From: Rhodanobacter glycinis
Lineage (GTDB): Bacteria; Pseudomonadota; Gammaproteobacteria; Xanthomonadales; Rhodanobacteraceae
Reading direction: 5' to 3'
Length of the DNA stretch: 64,000 nt
NCBI RefSeq assembly: GCF_006438785.1
Contig: NZ_RCZB01000001.1
Coordinates: 1-64,000 of the forward strand
Positions 63,198 to 64,000 of the stretch are shown here, in pieces. Both the position numbers and the translations under genes were made by a program. The notes below the pieces were generated by a model. It was not told the DNA's origin, did not search any database, and saw nothing but the letters and a program-made list of their open reading frames with translations. Position 1 is the first letter of the stretch. Every line of letters starts with the position of its first letter.

Positions 63198-63367
63198 TGC
63201 GCCGAGATATGGGGGGGAATCTTTACTATACCAAGGAGTTTCGATAGTTCATTGAAACAAGCCGCTGAATCGGCGGCCGAGCGGTTTCCCATGTCGCGGC
63301 GGCTATGGCTAAATGTGGTTTTGCCGGCCGCACGGCGGCTGTCAGATGGGTTCGATGGGAGACGGTC

Positions 63368-63891
63368 ATGCGTAAATGGATCGGGGCTGCGGCGGGTGTG
63401 CTGTTGGCAATGGGTGCGACGGCTCAGGCCATGGCCGCACGGCCGGGCGAGCAGCAGGTGCGTCAGTTGTTCGAGGTGATGCACATGAGCCAGATGTTCG
63501 GCCAGATGAACACGCAGATGGCCGGCGTGATGGGGCAGGCGGTACCGTGCGTACCGGCCTCCTACTGGCAGGGCTTCATCGACGCCAGCGGTAGCCAGGA
63601 GCTGCTGGGTCGCATGGTACCGATCTACCAGGCCCATTTCAGCGCCGATGATGTGGCTGGTCTGCTGAAGTTCTACCAGTCGCCGCTGGGCCAGAAGGTG
63701 ATCACGCAGATGCCCTGACCATGGCCGAGGGCATGAAGGTCGGTCAGCAGTGGGGGCGCGAACGGGGGCAGGCGATGATCAGGCAACTGCAGCGGAAGGG
63801 TACACTGGACGCCCAGGGCCGCTGTCCGGCCAGCCCAGCCGCGATCGCTCCGTCGCCAGCATCCAAGCCCGCGCCAAAACCCGCCCATTGA
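63368..63891 (+). pseudogene. DUF2059 secreted protein with a frameshift
   Basis: The first part (63368-63718) has a signal peptide (GAAAGVLLAMGATAQAMAA) and DUF2059 sequence (GLLKFYQSPLGQKVITQMP), then meets a TGA. In the +1 frame, from about 63713, the family sequence goes straight on (LTMAEGMKVGQQWGRERGQA), ending at 63891. One C missing from a CCCC run at about 63709-63712 would restore the full ~175-aa protein. This is either a real frameshift mutation or a sequencing error. The stop-truncated form lacks the last helices. Confidence 0.7.
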
Positions 63892-63951
63892 GGCTGCAAG
63901 CCCCGGTTGGTGGTCATTTAGCCAGTCTGCGGAGTTTGCTGTGGTCAGTAT

Positions 63952-63981
63952 TTGACCAGTGCGCAGACAGGTCGTTATAAT
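63952..63981 (+). promoter_or_regulatory. Strong sigma-70 promoter pointing out of the window
   Basis: TTGACC (63952-63957), 18 nt, TATAAT (63976-63981), the best -35/-10 pair seen in the window. Transcription would start near 63988. The gene it drives lies beyond the last base. A stable-RNA or highly expressed gene would fit such a consensus promoter. The 61 bp before it (63892-63951) show no gene. Confidence 0.7.
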
Positions 63982-64000
63982 CCGCGGTTCGCCAGACCTG

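Noticed and set aside
63198..63300. LexA/SOS box before uvrA
   Set aside because: A TATAGT -10-like sequence was found, but neither the E. coli CTG-N10-CAG pattern nor the Xanthomonas TTAG...CTA pattern was convincing.

Overview
The window is about 65% GC and reads as the chromosome of a gammaproteobacterium. The Xanthomonadales, and within them the Rhodanobacteraceae (Rhodanobacter, Dyella, Frateuria type), fit best. This is inferred from the mix of genes: a phoB-phoR-ppk1-ppx cluster, an NAD-type isocitrate dehydrogenase, lpxO, dapA followed by a BamC-like lipoprotein, pcnB-folK-panBC-panD, fdxA and bepA. No 16S gene is present, so the genus cannot be fixed.

The first 16 kb are accessory. 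They open with the truncated end of an IS3-type insertion sequence. Next come a VOC protein and a one-strand series (about 1.36-6.66 kb): nitronate monooxygenase, two small tautomerase-fold proteins that look like the alpha and beta subunits of a trans-3-chloroacrylic acid dehalogenase (CaaD), a LysR regulator, an SDR lacking the catalytic Tyr, a third tautomerase and an MFS pump. CaaD chemistry and propionate-3-nitronate oxidation both yield malonate semialdehyde, so this may be a detoxification island for toxic C3 acids; that is inference. A translationally coupled pair follows (acetolactate-synthase-like ThDP enzyme plus aldehyde dehydrogenase). Then come an aldo/keto reductase and a tripartite EmrA/EmrB/NodT efflux operon, divergent from a TetR gene that shares an inverted repeat with it.

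From 16 kb on, the content is mostly core. It runs through mug, lpxH, a periplasmic cyclophilin, ppx/ppk1/phoR/phoB, a BepA-like M48 protease, glutaredoxin and NAD-isocitrate dehydrogenase. A smaller accessory block (28.3-32.7 kb) carries a membrane-anchored AraC regulator, a secreted serine hydrolase and an ECF41-type sigma factor with its AhpD-like partner. After lpxO, a methyltransferase, phoH-PIN, bcp, gcvR, dapA, a BamC-like lipoprotein, fdxA and tRNA-Glu(CTC) comes the pcnB-folK-panB-panC-panD vitamin/RNA cluster. It is followed by queG, nnr-tsaE-amiC-mutL (the classic amiB/mutL neighbourhood), two tandem DUF1684 lipid-associated or envelope proteins, two crotonases, an FKBP isomerase, a DUF1289-Nudix-rhodanese operon, a DUF4139 protein, GNAT, AraC, thioesterase, uvrA and a frameshifted DUF2059 gene. 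The last bases hold a strong sigma-70 promoter pointing out of the window.

No CRISPR array, rRNA, integrase or phage module was seen.
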